A stretch of DNA of 41,114 nt from Pseudolysinimonas_A sp044239695 (GCF_044239695.1 NZ_JBIIAW010000015.1:1-41114); one strand, 5' to 3'; shown: positions 1 to 9,297, counted from the first letter of the stretch. A program made the numbers and translations. Notes: generated from the sequence alone by a model not told the origin.

Positions 1-719
1 GCCCAGGCGTAGAGCACGACCTGCAGGCCGACCGCCGAGCGACCGCGTACGACGGCGAGCATCGGGACGTCGGCCGCGGCGTAGTCGTCGCGGTAGCGCA
101 TCGAGAGCGGCCAGTAGTGCGCCGGGGTCCACAGGAACACGACGCCGAACAGCACGATCGGCGCCCAGTCCAGTGATCCGGTGACGGCCGCCCATCCGAT
201 GAGCACGGGCATGCAGCCGGCGGCGCCGCCCCAGACGATGTTCTGCGGGGTGCGGCGCTTGAGGATCAGCGTGTACAGCACGACGTAGATCAGGATGGCC
301 ACGACCGAGAGCCCGGCGGCGAGCCAGTTGATGGCCAGACCGAAGAAGAGCGTCGAGCCGACGGCGGTCGCCCAGGCGAAGACGAGCGCCTCACTCGGCG
401 TCAGAACGCCGGTGACGAGCGGTCGCTTGCTCGTGCGGGCCATCTTCTTGTCGATGTCGCGTTCGAGGTAGCTGTTGAACGCGTGCGCCGACCCGGCCGA
501 GAAGTAGCCGCCGACGAGAGTGCCGAGCACGAGCCACAGGTCGGGGATGCCGCGGGCGGCGAGGATCATCACCGGGGCCGTGGTGACGAGAAGCAGCTCG
601 ACGACCCGCGGCTTGGTGAGGGCGATGAAGCCGCCGAGTTTGCGCATGGCACGCGCTCCGAGGGTGACCGGACGGACCCCGATGGGGGTCTCGACGGGGC
701 TGTCGACGGCTCCCTGCAT
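1..719 (-). CDS. ctaB: Protoheme IX farnesyltransferase (heme O synthase), C-terminus cut by window edge
   Basis: UbiA-family membrane prenyltransferase that adds a farnesyl group to heme b, giving heme O on the way to the heme A of cytochrome aa3 oxidase. About 239 residues are present and the 3' end lies outside the window. The first Asp-rich motif reads NSYLERDIDKKM at roughly residues 80-91, and the second region near the window edge reads HYWPLSMRYRDDY followed by DVPM; both are typical of CtaB. Several hydrophobic membrane segments are visible. The ATG at 719 is preceded by GAGGAG only two bases away; an internal ATG just before RKLGGF, near 647, is an alternative. The gene is divergent from tkt, a neighbourship common in actinobacteria. 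Identity is secure; the exact start is not. Confidence 0.93.
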   Translation of the reverse strand, partial: MQGAVDSPVETPIGVRPVTLGARAMRKLGGFIALTKPRVVELLLVTTAPVMILAARGIPDLWLVLGTLVGGYFSAGSAHAFNSYLERDIDKKMARTSKRPLVTGVLTPSEALVFAWATAVGSTLFFGLAINWLAAGLSVVAILIYVVLYTLILKRRTPQNIVWGGAAGCMPVLIGWAAVTGSLDWAPIVLFGVVFLWTPAHYWPLSMRYRDDYAAADVPMLAVVRGRSAVGLQVVLYAW

Positions 720-750
720 GGCTCCTCGGATCGTGTGCGGCTGTCCATTC

Positions 751-756
751 AGTGTA
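751..756 (-). promoter_or_regulatory. Candidate -10 box for ctaB
   Basis: TACACT on the minus strand fits the actinobacterial TAnnnT -10 pattern. A start about seven bases downstream would give a leader of roughly 25 bases containing GAGGAG. No convincing -35 box is seen. Confidence 0.4.
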
Positions 757-810
757 GGCGACGGCGTTCGGGGGCCCGTTCCCCGTCCGGAGCGGCTCGG
801 GCCGCCTCGG

Positions 811-816
811 TATGCT
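811..816 (+). promoter_or_regulatory. Candidate -10 box for the tkt operon
   Basis: TATGCT lies about 56 bases before the tkt start codon. It is followed by GGACG, as are the -10-like boxes of sodA, uvrB and the DUF885 gene. Transcription would begin near 822-823, giving a leader of about 50 bases. No clear -35 box is visible. Confidence 0.45.
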
Positions 817-871
817 GGACGATGGCCCGTGCCACCCGGGTCCCACCCCCTTCTGCGAAAGGCCCTTTCCC

Positions 872-2944
872 GTGCCAGAACTCTCCTGGGAAGCCGTCGA
901 CGAGACGGCCGTCGCGACCGCCAAGATCCTCGCTGCCGACGCCGTCGAGAAGGTGGGCAACGGGCATCCCGGAACCGCCATGAGCCTCGCCCCGGCCGCG
1001 TACCTGCTGTTCCAGAAGGTCATGCGACGCAACCCGGGCGACCAGACATGGATCGGCCGCGACCGCTTCATCCTCTCCGCCGGGCACTCCTCGCTCACCC
1101 AGTACGTGCAGCTCTACCTGGGCGGCGACGGGCTCGAGCTCGACGACCTCAAGGCGCTCCGCACCTGGGGATCGAAGACCCCCGGCCACCCCGAATACCA
1201 CCACACGGACGGCGTCGAGATCACGACCGGTCCGCTCGGTCAGGGACTGGCCTCCGCGGTCGGCTTCGCCTACGCCGCCCGCTACGAGCGCGGACTGTTC
1301 GACCCGGAAGCCGCGGCGGGCACGAGCCCGTTCGACCACTTCGTCTACGTCATCGCCGGGGACGGCGACATCCAGGAGGGCGTGACGAGCGAGTCGGGTC
1401 CGCTCGCCGGCCACCAGCAGCTCGGCAACCTCATCGCGATCTACGACTCGAACCAGATCTCGATCGAGGACGACACGACGATCGCCTTCACCGAGGACGT
1501 CGCCAAGCGCTATGAGGCCTACGGCTGGCAGGTGCTCACCGTCGACTGGAAGAAGACGGGCGAATACGTCGAAGACGTGCATGCCCTGTACGACGCCATC
1601 CAGACGGCGAAGGGCGAGACCGCCAAGCCCTCGCTCATCATCCTCAAGACGATCATCGGCTGGCCCAGCCCGAAGAAGCAGAACACCGGCAAGATCCACG
1701 GCTCCGCGCTCGGCGCCGAGGAACTCGCGGCCGTCAAGCAGGTGCTCGGCTTCGACCCCGAGAAGTCCTTCGACGTCGCGCCCGAGGTCATCGCGCACAC
1801 CCGTCAGGCGCTCGAGCGCGGCGCGGCCGCGCAGGCCGAGTGGACGGTCGGGTTCGACGCCTGGGCGGCGGCGAACCCGGAGCGCAAGAAGCTGCTGGAC
1901 CGCATCCTCACGGGCGCACTCCCCGACGGCGTCGACGAGGCGCTTCCCGTCTTCGAAGCCGGAAAGGACGTCTCCACTCGCGCCGCGAGCGGAAAGGTGC
2001 TGAGCGCGCTCGGCGCGGTCATCCCGGAGCTGTGGGGCGGCTCGGCCGACCTGGCGGAGTCCAACAACACCACGATCGAGGGCGCCAAGTCGTTCATCCC
2101 GGTCGAGCACTCGACGCACGAGTGGTCGGGAGACCCGTACGGCCGGGTGCTGCACTTCGGCATCCGCGAGCACGCGATGGGCGCGATCCTCAACGGCATC
2201 GTGCTGCACGGCAACACGCGCCCGTTCGGCGGCACCTTCCTCATCTTCAGCGACTACATGCGCCCCGCCGTGCGGCTGGCTGCGCTGATGGGCGCGCCGT
2301 CGATCTTCGTCTGGACGCACGACTCCGTCGCCCTCGGCGAGGACGGCCCCACGCACCAGCCGATCGAGCAGCTGACGACGCTGCGCGCCATCCCCGGGCT
2401 GGACGTCGTGCGGCCCGCGGACGCGAACGAGGTCTCGGTCGCCTGGCGGACCATCCTCGAGCGCCGCAAGGGGCCCGCGGGTATCGCACTCAGCCGACAG
2501 AACCTGCCCGTGTTCGACCGCTCGGTCGTCGCGAGCGCGGAGGGCGTCGCGAAGGGCGCCTACGTGCTCGTCGAGGGCTCGAAGCCGACGCCGGATGTCA
2601 TCCTCCTGGGGTCCGGCTCCGAGGTGCAGTTCGCGGTCGAGGCGGCCGCCGAGCTCGAGTCCACGGGGATCGCGGCGCGCGTCGTCTCGGTGCCGTGCCA
2701 GGAGTGGTTCGAGGAGCAGGACGCCGCGTACCGCGAGTCCGTGCTGCCCGCCGCCGTGAAGGCCCGGGTCTCGATCGAGGCGGGCCTGGGGCTCACCTGG
2801 CGCCCGTACGTCGGCGACGCCGGTCGGAGCATCTCGATCGAGCACTTCGGCGCATCCGCCGACTACAAGACGCTGTACCGCGAGTTCGGCATCACCACGG
2901 AGGCCGTCGTCTCGGCCGCCAAGGAATCGCTCAGCGCGAGCTGA
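872..2944 (+). CDS. tkt: Transketolase
   Basis: Thiamine-diphosphate enzyme of the non-oxidative pentose phosphate pathway; it moves two-carbon ketol units between sugar phosphates in the cytosol. The 690-residue product has the usual length. N-terminal GNGHPGTAMSLAP and HSSLTQY precede the TPP-binding GDGDIQEG with a downstream NQI near residues 165-200. The central pyrimidine domain contains GIREHAMG and HDSVALGEDGPTHQP; a C-terminal transketolase domain ends the protein. I place the start at GTG 872 because homologues begin just before this ELSW segment and GAAAGG lies about ten bases upstream; an ATG at 812 in the same frame would sit inside the probable -10 box. It is first in tkt-tal-pgi-zwf-opcA-pgl, 20 bases before tal. 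Confidence 0.97.
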   Translation: MPELSWEAVDETAVATAKILAADAVEKVGNGHPGTAMSLAPAAYLLFQKVMRRNPGDQTWIGRDRFILSAGHSSLTQYVQLYLGGDGLELDDLKALRTWGSKTPGHPEYHHTDGVEITTGPLGQGLASAVGFAYAARYERGLFDPEAAAGTSPFDHFVYVIAGDGDIQEGVTSESGPLAGHQQLGNLIAIYDSNQISIEDDTTIAFTEDVAKRYEAYGWQVLTVDWKKTGEYVEDVHALYDAIQTAKGETAKPSLIILKTIIGWPSPKKQNTGKIHGSALGAEELAAVKQVLGFDPEKSFDVAPEVIAHTRQALERGAAAQAEWTVGFDAWAAANPERKKLLDRILTGALPDGVDEALPVFEAGKDVSTRAASGKVLSALGAVIPELWGGSADLAESNNTTIEGAKSFIPVEHSTHEWSGDPYGRVLHFGIREHAMGAILNGIVLHGNTRPFGGTFLIFSDYMRPAVRLAALMGAPSIFVWTHDSVALGEDGPTHQPIEQLTTLRAIPGLDVVRPADANEVSVAWRTILERRKGPAGIALSRQNLPVFDRSVVASAEGVAKGAYVLVEGSKPTPDVILLGSGSEVQFAVEAAAELESTGIAARVVSVPCQEWFEEQDAAYRESVLPAAVKARVSIEAGLGLTWRPYVGDAGRSISIEHFGASADYKTLYREFGITTEAVVSAAKESLSAS

Positions 2945-2964
2945 GCCGAAGGAGTACGACCACC

Positions 2965-4086
2965 ATGAGCACCCCCACGCAGCAGCTCTCCGCCCTCGGC
3001 GTCAGCATCTGGCTCGACGACCTCTCCCGCGAACGCATCTCCTCCGGCGGACTCACGAAGCTCATCGCCGAGCGCGATGTCGTGGGAGTCACCACGAACC
3101 CGACGATCTTCGCCGGCGCTCTCGCCAAGGGCCAGGCGTACGACGAGCAGGTCTCAGCCCTCGCCGCCGCCGGCACCGCGGTCGCCGACGCCGTCTTCGA
3201 GATCACGACGGATGACGTCGCGGCTGCCTCCGAGATCTTCGCGGGCGTCTACGCCTCCTCCGGCGGCAAGGACGGTCGCGTCTCCATCGAGGTCGAGCCG
3301 GGTCTCGCGCACGACGCCGCCGGCACGATCGCCCAGGCCCAGCAGCTCTGGGCCAAGGTCGCCAAGCCCAACGCGATGATCAAGATCCCGGCCACGATCG
3401 AGGGGCTCGAGGCGATCACCGCCACGATCGCCGCGGGCATCAGCGTCAACGTCACGCTGATCTTCAGCCTCGACCGGCACCGCGCCGTCATCAACGCCTA
3501 CCTCGACGGCCTCGAGCAGGCGCGGGCCGCGGGCCACGACATCTCGACGATCCACTCGGTGGCCTCGTTCTTCGTGTCGCGCGTCGACACCGAGATCGAC
3601 AAGCGCCTCGAGGCGATCGGCACGCCCGAGGCGCTGGCGCTGAAGAGCAAGGCGGGGATCGCCAACGCCCAGCTCGCCTACCAGCTGTTCGAGCAGGAGT
3701 TCGCGACCGACCGTGCCCAGGCCCTCCTGGATGCCGGCGCGAACCCGCAGCGTCCGCTCTGGGCGTCGACCGGCGTCAAGGACCCGGCCCTCCCCGACAC
3801 GCTCTACGTCACGGAGCTCGCCGTCGACGGCGTCGTCAACACGATGCCCGAGAAGACCCTCGAGGCGACCTTCGACCACGCGCCTCTCCATGGCGATGCC
3901 GTGACCGGCTCGTACGCCGCCGCGCAGGAGGTGCTCGACCGACTCGCCGCGGTCGGCATCGACTACGACGACGTGACCGCGCTGCTGGAGAAGGAGGGCG
4001 TCGAGAAGTTCATCGTCTCCTGGAACGAACTCCTCGACACCGTCACCGCGGCCCTCGAGGCCGCCCGTCCGGGATCTGCTCAGTGA
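2965..4086 (+). CDS. tal: Transaldolase
   Basis: Class I aldolase-type enzyme that transfers a dihydroxyacetone unit from sedoheptulose-7-phosphate to glyceraldehyde-3-phosphate. The product has 373 residues, the actinobacterial long form. TTNPTIF lies near residue 45; MIKIPAT contains the likely Schiff-base Lys140; NVTLIFS and the C-terminal RPLWASTGVK segment are family hallmarks. The frame is open far upstream through tkt, but ATG 2965 is the right start: AAGGAG lies about ten bases before it and the protein begins as homologues do. The stop overlaps the pgi start as GTGA, suggesting translational coupling. Confidence 0.97.
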   Translation: MSTPTQQLSALGVSIWLDDLSRERISSGGLTKLIAERDVVGVTTNPTIFAGALAKGQAYDEQVSALAAAGTAVADAVFEITTDDVAAASEIFAGVYASSGGKDGRVSIEVEPGLAHDAAGTIAQAQQLWAKVAKPNAMIKIPATIEGLEAITATIAAGISVNVTLIFSLDRHRAVINAYLDGLEQARAAGHDISTIHSVASFFVSRVDTEIDKRLEAIGTPEALALKSKAGIANAQLAYQLFEQEFATDRAQALLDAGANPQRPLWASTGVKDPALPDTLYVTELAVDGVVNTMPEKTLEATFDHAPLHGDAVTGSYAAAQEVLDRLAAVGIDYDDVTALLEKEGVEKFIVSWNELLDTVTAALEAARPGSAQ

Positions 4087-5699
4087 CCGTCACGATCGTC
4101 GCGACCGGTGCGGCCGCGGAGGCGGTCGAGCGGGTCGTGCCGCCGCTCGTCGCCGACGGGGTCGCGGGACGCATCACGTCGCAGGATCCGACCCTGTGGG
4201 GCGCGGAGGCCGAGGCCGAGTCCGCCATCCGCCTGGGCTGGACCGAAGCCGTCGCGGTGTCGCGAGCACTCGTCGACGATATCGAGGCACTCCGCGAGGA
4301 CCTCGCCGCGAAGGGTGTCGACCGTTTCGTGCTCTGCGGGATGGGTGGTTCTTCGCTCGCCCCCGAGGTCATCACCCGCACCTACGGCGTCGAACTGGGC
4401 ATCCTCGACTCGACGGATCCCGACCAGGTCGCGACCGCCCTCGGTGGCCGTCTGTCGGCGACCGCCGTCGTGGTCTCCTCGAAGTCCGGCTCGACGCTCG
4501 AGACCGACAGCCAGAAGCGCGCCTTCGAGTCGTCTTTCCGCGCCGCCGGGATCGACCCGATCGAACGCATCATCGTGGTCACCGATCCCGGTTCCCCGCT
4601 CGACCTCGCGGCTCGCGCCGACGGCTACCGCGTGTTCAACGCCGACCCGAACGTCGGCGGACGCTACTCGGCGCTCACCGCCTTCGGCCTCGTGCCGTCG
4701 GGTCTCGCGGGCGTCGACATCTCCCAGCTGCTCGATGAGGCCGAAGGGGCGACCCTCGAACTCGCGCTCGATGACGACGACAACCCGGGACTCGTGCTCG
4801 GAGCGATTCTGGCCGGCACTCGCCCGCTGCGCGACAAGGTGGGCATCGTCGCCGACGGCACCCACATCGTCGGCTTCGGCGAATGGGCCGAGCAGCTCAT
4901 CGCCGAATCCACGGGCAAGGAGGGGAAGGGTCTCCTCCCCGTCGTGCTCGAGACCGACGCCCCGGAGCTCGGCCTCGATCTGCCCGACCTCCAGGTCATC
5001 CGGCTCGTCAAGGACGCCCGCGCGACCCACGAGGTGCGGGCCGGGGAGGTCGAGGTGGCGGGCACTCTCGGCGCGCAGCTCCTCGTCTGGGAGTATGCCA
5101 CGGCCGTCGCCGGGCGCCTGCTCGGCATCAACCCGTTCGACCAGCCCGACGTCGAGTCGGCGAAGGTCGCGGCGCGCGCGCTGATCGACGATCTGACGCC
5201 ACCCGCTCCCCCGCTGTTCACCGACGCCGGGATCGGCGTGAAGGCCCTCGGGCTCGACCTCGCCGGCGCCGAAACGGTGGATGCGGCTCTCGCGGCCCTG
5301 CTCGCCGCCCTCCCGGCGAACGGGTACGTCGCGGTGCAGGCGTACCTCGACCGTCTCGCCCACCCGGAGCTCGAGGAGCTGCGGGCGCTGCTCGCGGCGA
5401 AGACCGGTCGCCCGGTGACCTTCGGCTGGGGACCGCGCTTCCTGCACTCGACCGGCCAGTTCCACAAGGGCGGTCCTGCGGTGGGCGTCTTCCTGCAGCT
5501 GACCGGCACGGCCGAGACCGACGTCGAGATCCCCGACCGTCCGTTCACCTTCGGCCAGCTCATCGCCGCGCAGGCGGCCGGCGACGCGAGCGTGCTCGCC
5601 GAGCACGGCCGCCCGGTACTCACCCTCACCCTCGGCGATGTCGCAGCGGATTCGGGTCGGGCCAGTATCGAGAGGCTGCGAGAGCTCAGCACGCGATGA
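4083..5699 (+). CDS. pgi: Glucose-6-phosphate isomerase
   Basis: Interconverts glucose-6-phosphate and fructose-6-phosphate, linking glycolysis with the oxidative pentose branch encoded next door. The 538-residue product is of the actinobacterial type found in tkt-tal-pgi-zwf clusters. Its first SIS domain includes LCGMGGSSLAPEV near residue 80, then SSKSGSTLET, which binds sugar phosphate, and VGGRYSALTAFGL near residue 190. A C-terminal WGPRFLHSTGQFHKGGP segment contains family catalytic and binding residues. The start is GTG inside GTGA with the tal stop; the end is ATGA with zwf. Placement in a pentose-phosphate operon fits hexose-phosphate recycling when NADPH demand is high. Confidence 0.95.
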   Translation: MTVTIVATGAAAEAVERVVPPLVADGVAGRITSQDPTLWGAEAEAESAIRLGWTEAVAVSRALVDDIEALREDLAAKGVDRFVLCGMGGSSLAPEVITRTYGVELGILDSTDPDQVATALGGRLSATAVVVSSKSGSTLETDSQKRAFESSFRAAGIDPIERIIVVTDPGSPLDLAARADGYRVFNADPNVGGRYSALTAFGLVPSGLAGVDISQLLDEAEGATLELALDDDDNPGLVLGAILAGTRPLRDKVGIVADGTHIVGFGEWAEQLIAESTGKEGKGLLPVVLETDAPELGLDLPDLQVIRLVKDARATHEVRAGEVEVAGTLGAQLLVWEYATAVAGRLLGINPFDQPDVESAKVAARALIDDLTPPAPPLFTDAGIGVKALGLDLAGAETVDAALAALLAALPANGYVAVQAYLDRLAHPELEELRALLAAKTGRPVTFGWGPRFLHSTGQFHKGGPAVGVFLQLTGTAETDVEIPDRPFTFGQLIAAQAAGDASVLAEHGRPVLTLTLGDVAADSGRASIERLRELSTR

Positions 5700-7237
5700 G
5701 CGTCCCCATCTCCGCGGACGCCAACCCGCTCCGCGTTCCGACCGACCGGCGCCTCAACCGGATCGCCGGGCCGAGCGCGCTCGTGATCTTCGGCGTCACC
5801 GGTGACCTGTCGCGCAAGAAGCTCATGCCCGCGGTCTACGACCTCGCGAACCGGGGGCTGCTGCCGCCCGGCTTCGGCCTCGTCGGCTTCGCCCGACGCG
5901 AGTGGAGCGACCAGGACTTCGAGCAGGTCGTCCTCGAGGCGGTCAAGCAGTACGCGCGCACCCCGTTCGACGAGGCCGTCTGGGCGCAGTTGCGCCAAGG
6001 CATCCGGTTCGTCGTCGGCGAGTTCGATCAGGACGAGGCCTTCGATCGGCTCACCGAGACGCTCGCCGAGCTCGACCGCGAACGCGGCACGATGGGCAAC
6101 CATGCGTTCTACCTCTCCATCCCGCCGAAGTCGTTCCCGCTCGTCACCGAGCAGCTGCGGCGTTCCGGGCTCGCCGAGCAGAAGGACGGCGCCTGGCGCC
6201 GCGTCGTCATCGAGAAGCCGTTCGGCTCGGACCTGACGACGGCCCGCGAACTCAACGACGTCGTCGAGAGCGTCTTCCCGCCGGACAGCGTGTTCCGCAT
6301 CGACCACTACCTCGGCAAGGAGACGGTCCAGAACATCCTGGCGCTGCGCTTCGCCAACCAGCTCTACGAACCCATCTGGAACGAGCGCTACGTCGACCAC
6401 GTGCAGATCACGATGGCCGAGGACATCGGGGTCGGCGGTCGGGCGGGCTACTACGACGGGATCGGTGCGGCGCGCGACGTCATCCAGAACCACCTGCTGC
6501 AGCTGTTCGCCCTCACCGCGATGGAGGAGCCCGTCTCGTTCGACGCCGGCGACCTCCGCGCCGAGAAGGAGAAGGTGCTCTCGGCGGTGCACCTTCCGAA
6601 GGACCTCTCCCTCGCCACCGCCCGCGGCCAGTACGCCGGCGGCTGGCAGGGCGGCGAGCGGGTGCTCGGCTTCCTCGAGGAGGACGGGATGAGCCCGACC
6701 TCGACGACCGAGACCTATGCCGCGCTGCGCCTCGACGTGAACACCCGCCGCTGGTCGGGGGTCCCGTTCTACCTCCGCGCCGGCAAACGGCTCGGCCGCC
6801 GGGTCACCGAGATCGCGGTCGTGTTCAAGCGGGCGCCGCAGTACCTGTTCGCCGAGAGCCAGACGTCCGCTCTCGGCCAGAACGCGCTCGTCATCCGGGT
6901 ACAGCCGGATGAGGGTGTCACCATCCGGTTCGGTTCGAAGGTTCCGGGAGCCGGGATGCAGGTGCGCGACGTGACGATGGACTTCGGCTACGGCCACGCC
7001 TTCACCGAGGCGAGCCCTGAAGCCTACGAGCGGCTGATCCTCGACGTGCTGCTCGGCGACCCGCCGCTCTTCCCGCGCCACGAGGAGGTCGAGCTCTCCT
7101 GGAAGATCCTCGATCCGATCGAGGAGTACTGGGAGGGCCTCGGCGGTCCGCTCGAGCAGTACCGCCCCGGGACCTGGGGGCCGTCGTCCGCCGACGAGCT
7201 GCTCGCCCGCGGCGGCCACACCTGGAGAAGACCGTGA
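5696..7237 (+). CDS. zwf: Glucose-6-phosphate 1-dehydrogenase
   Basis: Oxidises glucose-6-phosphate to 6-phosphogluconolactone with NADP and is the entry to the oxidative pentose phosphate pathway. The 513-residue product shows the nucleotide-binding FGVTGDLSRKKL near residue 32, EKPFGSDL, and the substrate and catalytic motif RIDHYLGKETVQN near residue 200. Length and ending match bacterial Zwf. It starts at ATG within an ATGA overlap with pgi and ends in a GTGA overlap with opcA. The adjacent opcA is the expected assembly partner in actinobacteria. Confidence 0.97.
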   Translation: MSVPISADANPLRVPTDRRLNRIAGPSALVIFGVTGDLSRKKLMPAVYDLANRGLLPPGFGLVGFARREWSDQDFEQVVLEAVKQYARTPFDEAVWAQLRQGIRFVVGEFDQDEAFDRLTETLAELDRERGTMGNHAFYLSIPPKSFPLVTEQLRRSGLAEQKDGAWRRVVIEKPFGSDLTTARELNDVVESVFPPDSVFRIDHYLGKETVQNILALRFANQLYEPIWNERYVDHVQITMAEDIGVGGRAGYYDGIGAARDVIQNHLLQLFALTAMEEPVSFDAGDLRAEKEKVLSAVHLPKDLSLATARGQYAGGWQGGERVLGFLEEDGMSPTSTTETYAALRLDVNTRRWSGVPFYLRAGKRLGRRVTEIAVVFKRAPQYLFAESQTSALGQNALVIRVQPDEGVTIRFGSKVPGAGMQVRDVTMDFGYGHAFTEASPEAYERLILDVLLGDPPLFPRHEEVELSWKILDPIEEYWEGLGGPLEQYRPGTWGPSSADELLARGGHTWRRP

Positions 7238-8151
7238 TCGTCGAACTGCCCGACACGACCATCAGCGCGGTGTCGAAAGCGCTCGTCAAGGTGCGCGAGG
7301 AAGGCGGCGCCGTCGCCCTGGGTCGCGTGCTGACCCTCGTCATCTCGAGTGCCGGCCGCACCGACGAGGAGGCCATCGAGGCGGCCAACGACGCGTCGCG
7401 GGAGCACCCGATGCGCGTCATCGTGCTGAGCACCTCCCCCGACGGTGAGACGCGGTTGGATGCCGAGATCCGCGTCGGCGGGGACGCCGGCGCGAGCGAG
7501 GTGGTCGTCCTACGGGCGAGCGGCGAGACCGCGACCGACCCGGAGAGTCTCGTCACCGGCCTGCTGCTGCCCGATGCCCCCGTCGTGGTCTGGTGGCCCG
7601 GCGAGGCCCCGGCCGACCCCCACGCGTCGCCGCTCGGCCGCATCGGCACCCGCCGCATCACCGATGCCGCGGCGGCGGGCGATCCGGTCGCGGCGCTCGC
7701 CCGACTCGGCGAGCACTACACCCCCGGCGACACGGACTTCGCCTGGACGCGGCTCACCCTGTGGCGGGCTCAACTCGCCGCCGTTCTCGATCAGCCACCG
7801 TACGAGCCCGTCACCGGCGTGCGTGTCGTCGGGTCATCGGACTCTCCGTCGACCGAGCTGCTCGCCCAGTGGCTCGGCCTGCAGCTCGAACTCGACGTCG
7901 ACCTGGTCGTGAAGGCTCCGGGAGACGGGCCCAACGGCATCCATCGGGTGCGCCTCGAGCGCGCCTCCGGGCCGATCGAACTCTCGCGGGACGAGGGCGG
8001 CGTCGCGACGCTGACCCAGCCGGACCAGCCCACCCACGACATCGCGCTCCCCCGCCGGAGCCTGCGCGACTGCCTCGCCGAGGAGTTGCGTAGGCTCGAT
8101 CCCGACGAACTCTTCGGAGACGTCGTACGACAGGAGGCTTCCCCTCGATGA
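7234..8151 (+). CDS. opcA: Glucose-6-phosphate dehydrogenase assembly protein OpcA
   Basis: OpcA is known from cyanobacteria and actinobacteria as a factor needed for active Zwf, through oligomerisation or redox control. The 305-residue product is soluble. Family-like segments include LTLVISS, the central PVVVWWPGE and TDFAWTRLTLWRAQLA near residue 170. The start is GTG in GTGA with zwf, preceded by GGAGAAG. The end overlaps pgl as ATGA. Position between zwf and pgl supports the assignment. There is no catalytic motif to see, so function rests on family resemblance and context. Confidence 0.93.
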   Translation: MIVELPDTTISAVSKALVKVREEGGAVALGRVLTLVISSAGRTDEEAIEAANDASREHPMRVIVLSTSPDGETRLDAEIRVGGDAGASEVVVLRASGETATDPESLVTGLLLPDAPVVVWWPGEAPADPHASPLGRIGTRRITDAAAAGDPVAALARLGEHYTPGDTDFAWTRLTLWRAQLAAVLDQPPYEPVTGVRVVGSSDSPSTELLAQWLGLQLELDVDLVVKAPGDGPNGIHRVRLERASGPIELSRDEGGVATLTQPDQPTHDIALPRRSLRDCLAEELRRLDPDELFGDVVRQEASPR

Positions 8152-8918
8152 CGACCGAACGACGTGTGCTGGTCCATCCCGACGCGGCGAGTCTGGTGGC
8201 GAGCGTCGCGGCACGATTCCTGACCAAGGTCATCGATCTGCTGGATGAGAACGAGTCGATCGACGTCTGCTTGACCGGCGGATCGGCCGGCATCGCCGTT
8301 CTGGCGGCGGTCGCCGAGAACCCGGCGCGCGACGGCATCGACTGGTCACGCGTGGAGTTCTGGTGGGGCGACGAGCGCTACCTCCCCCGCGGGGACCCCG
8401 ACCGCAACGAGACGCAGGCCCGGGCCGCCCTGCTCGACCTGCTCGCTCAACCGGCCGAGAACATCCACTCGTTCCCCGCACCCGGCGAGCAGCCGACGAT
8501 CGACGACGCGGCTGCCGCGTACGCTGCCGAACTCGGCGACACCGTCTTCGACATCACGTTCCTCGGCGTCGGACCGGACGGCCACGTCGCCTCGCTCTTC
8601 CCCGATCATGCGTCGGTGCGCGAGACCGCGGCGAAGGTGATCGCCGAGACGAACTCGCCGAAGCCGCCGCCGCTGCGGTTGTCGCTGACCCTGCCCGTGC
8701 TGAACGCCTCGGAGCGCATCTGGCTCGTGATGGCGGGCGCCGACAAGGCGGGCGCCCTCGGGCTGGCCCTGGCCGACGCGAACGTCGGCTCGGTTCCCGT
8801 CGCCGGGGTGCGCGGCCGCAAGCGCACCGTGTTCTTCGTCGATCAAGAGGCCGCGGCTGAAGTCCCCGAGGGACTCATCGACGGCGGCCGCTACTGGACC
8901 GCACAGGACGAGGGCTAG
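8148..8918 (+). CDS. pgl: 6-phosphogluconolactonase
   Basis: Hydrolyses 6-phosphogluconolactone, the product of Zwf, to 6-phosphogluconate. The 256-residue product belongs to the glucosamine-6-phosphate isomerase-like DevB family. It shows VCLTGGSAG near residue 40, WGDERYLPRGDPDRNE near residue 75, and GVGPDGHVASLFPDH near residue 145, which carry the phosphate-binding and catalytic residues. It is last in the operon and converges on rbpA with only 19 bases between the stops; no strong terminator is seen there. Confidence 0.95.
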   Translation: MTTERRVLVHPDAASLVASVAARFLTKVIDLLDENESIDVCLTGGSAGIAVLAAVAENPARDGIDWSRVEFWWGDERYLPRGDPDRNETQARAALLDLLAQPAENIHSFPAPGEQPTIDDAAAAYAAELGDTVFDITFLGVGPDGHVASLFPDHASVRETAAKVIAETNSPKPPPLRLSLTLPVLNASERIWLVMAGADKAGALGLALADANVGSVPVAGVRGRKRTVFFVDQEAAAEVPEGLIDGGRYWTAQDEG

Positions 8919-8937
8919 ACCGCTCGTCGGGCAATTC

Positions 8938-9297
8938 TCAGGCGGACGCGCCCCGGCGGGTACGGAGCTGGTCGAGCGCCTCATCGAGGAGCTGCGCGGC
9001 CTCGGCGTCGGAGCGGCGCTCCTTCACGTACGCGAGGTGCGTCTTGTAGGGCTCGGTCTTCGCCAACTGCGGCGGGTTGTCCTTGTCGCGACCCGCCGGC
9101 AGGCCGGTCTGCGGGCTGTCGATGACCTCCGGGATCTCCTCGTCGGGGAGATTCGCCGCGAAATGGCGGACGATCTCGTTGCCCGCCGCGTCCCAGTAGG
9201 AGATCGAGATGCGGTCCGCGTGGTACCCGCGGTCCTGCTCGCCCATGGGGCCGGATCCGACCCGCGATCCGCGGATGGCGCTGCCACCTGATGCCAT
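8938..9297 (-). CDS. rbpA: RNA polymerase-binding protein RbpA
   Basis: Actinobacterial transcription factor that binds RNA polymerase and group 1/2 sigma factors and stabilises the open promoter complex. The 119-residue product starts with the conserved AIRGSRVGSG tail, followed by the core domain (YWDAAGNEIVRHFA) and the PYKTHLAYVKERR segment linked to sigma interaction; the C-terminus is helical. GGGAG lies about seven bases before ATG 9297. It follows secG by 36 bases on the same strand, so it probably shares its transcript. Confidence 0.95.
   Translation of the reverse strand: MASGGSAIRGSRVGSGPMGEQDRGYHADRISISYWDAAGNEIVRHFAANLPDEEIPEVIDSPQTGLPAGRDKDNPPQLAKTEPYKTHLAYVKERRSDAEAAQLLDEALDQLRTRRGASA

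Noticed and set aside
1840..2964. Transaldolase frame open upstream through tkt
   Set aside because: The upstream part is an alternative-frame reading of tkt; a good ribosome site precedes ATG 2965.
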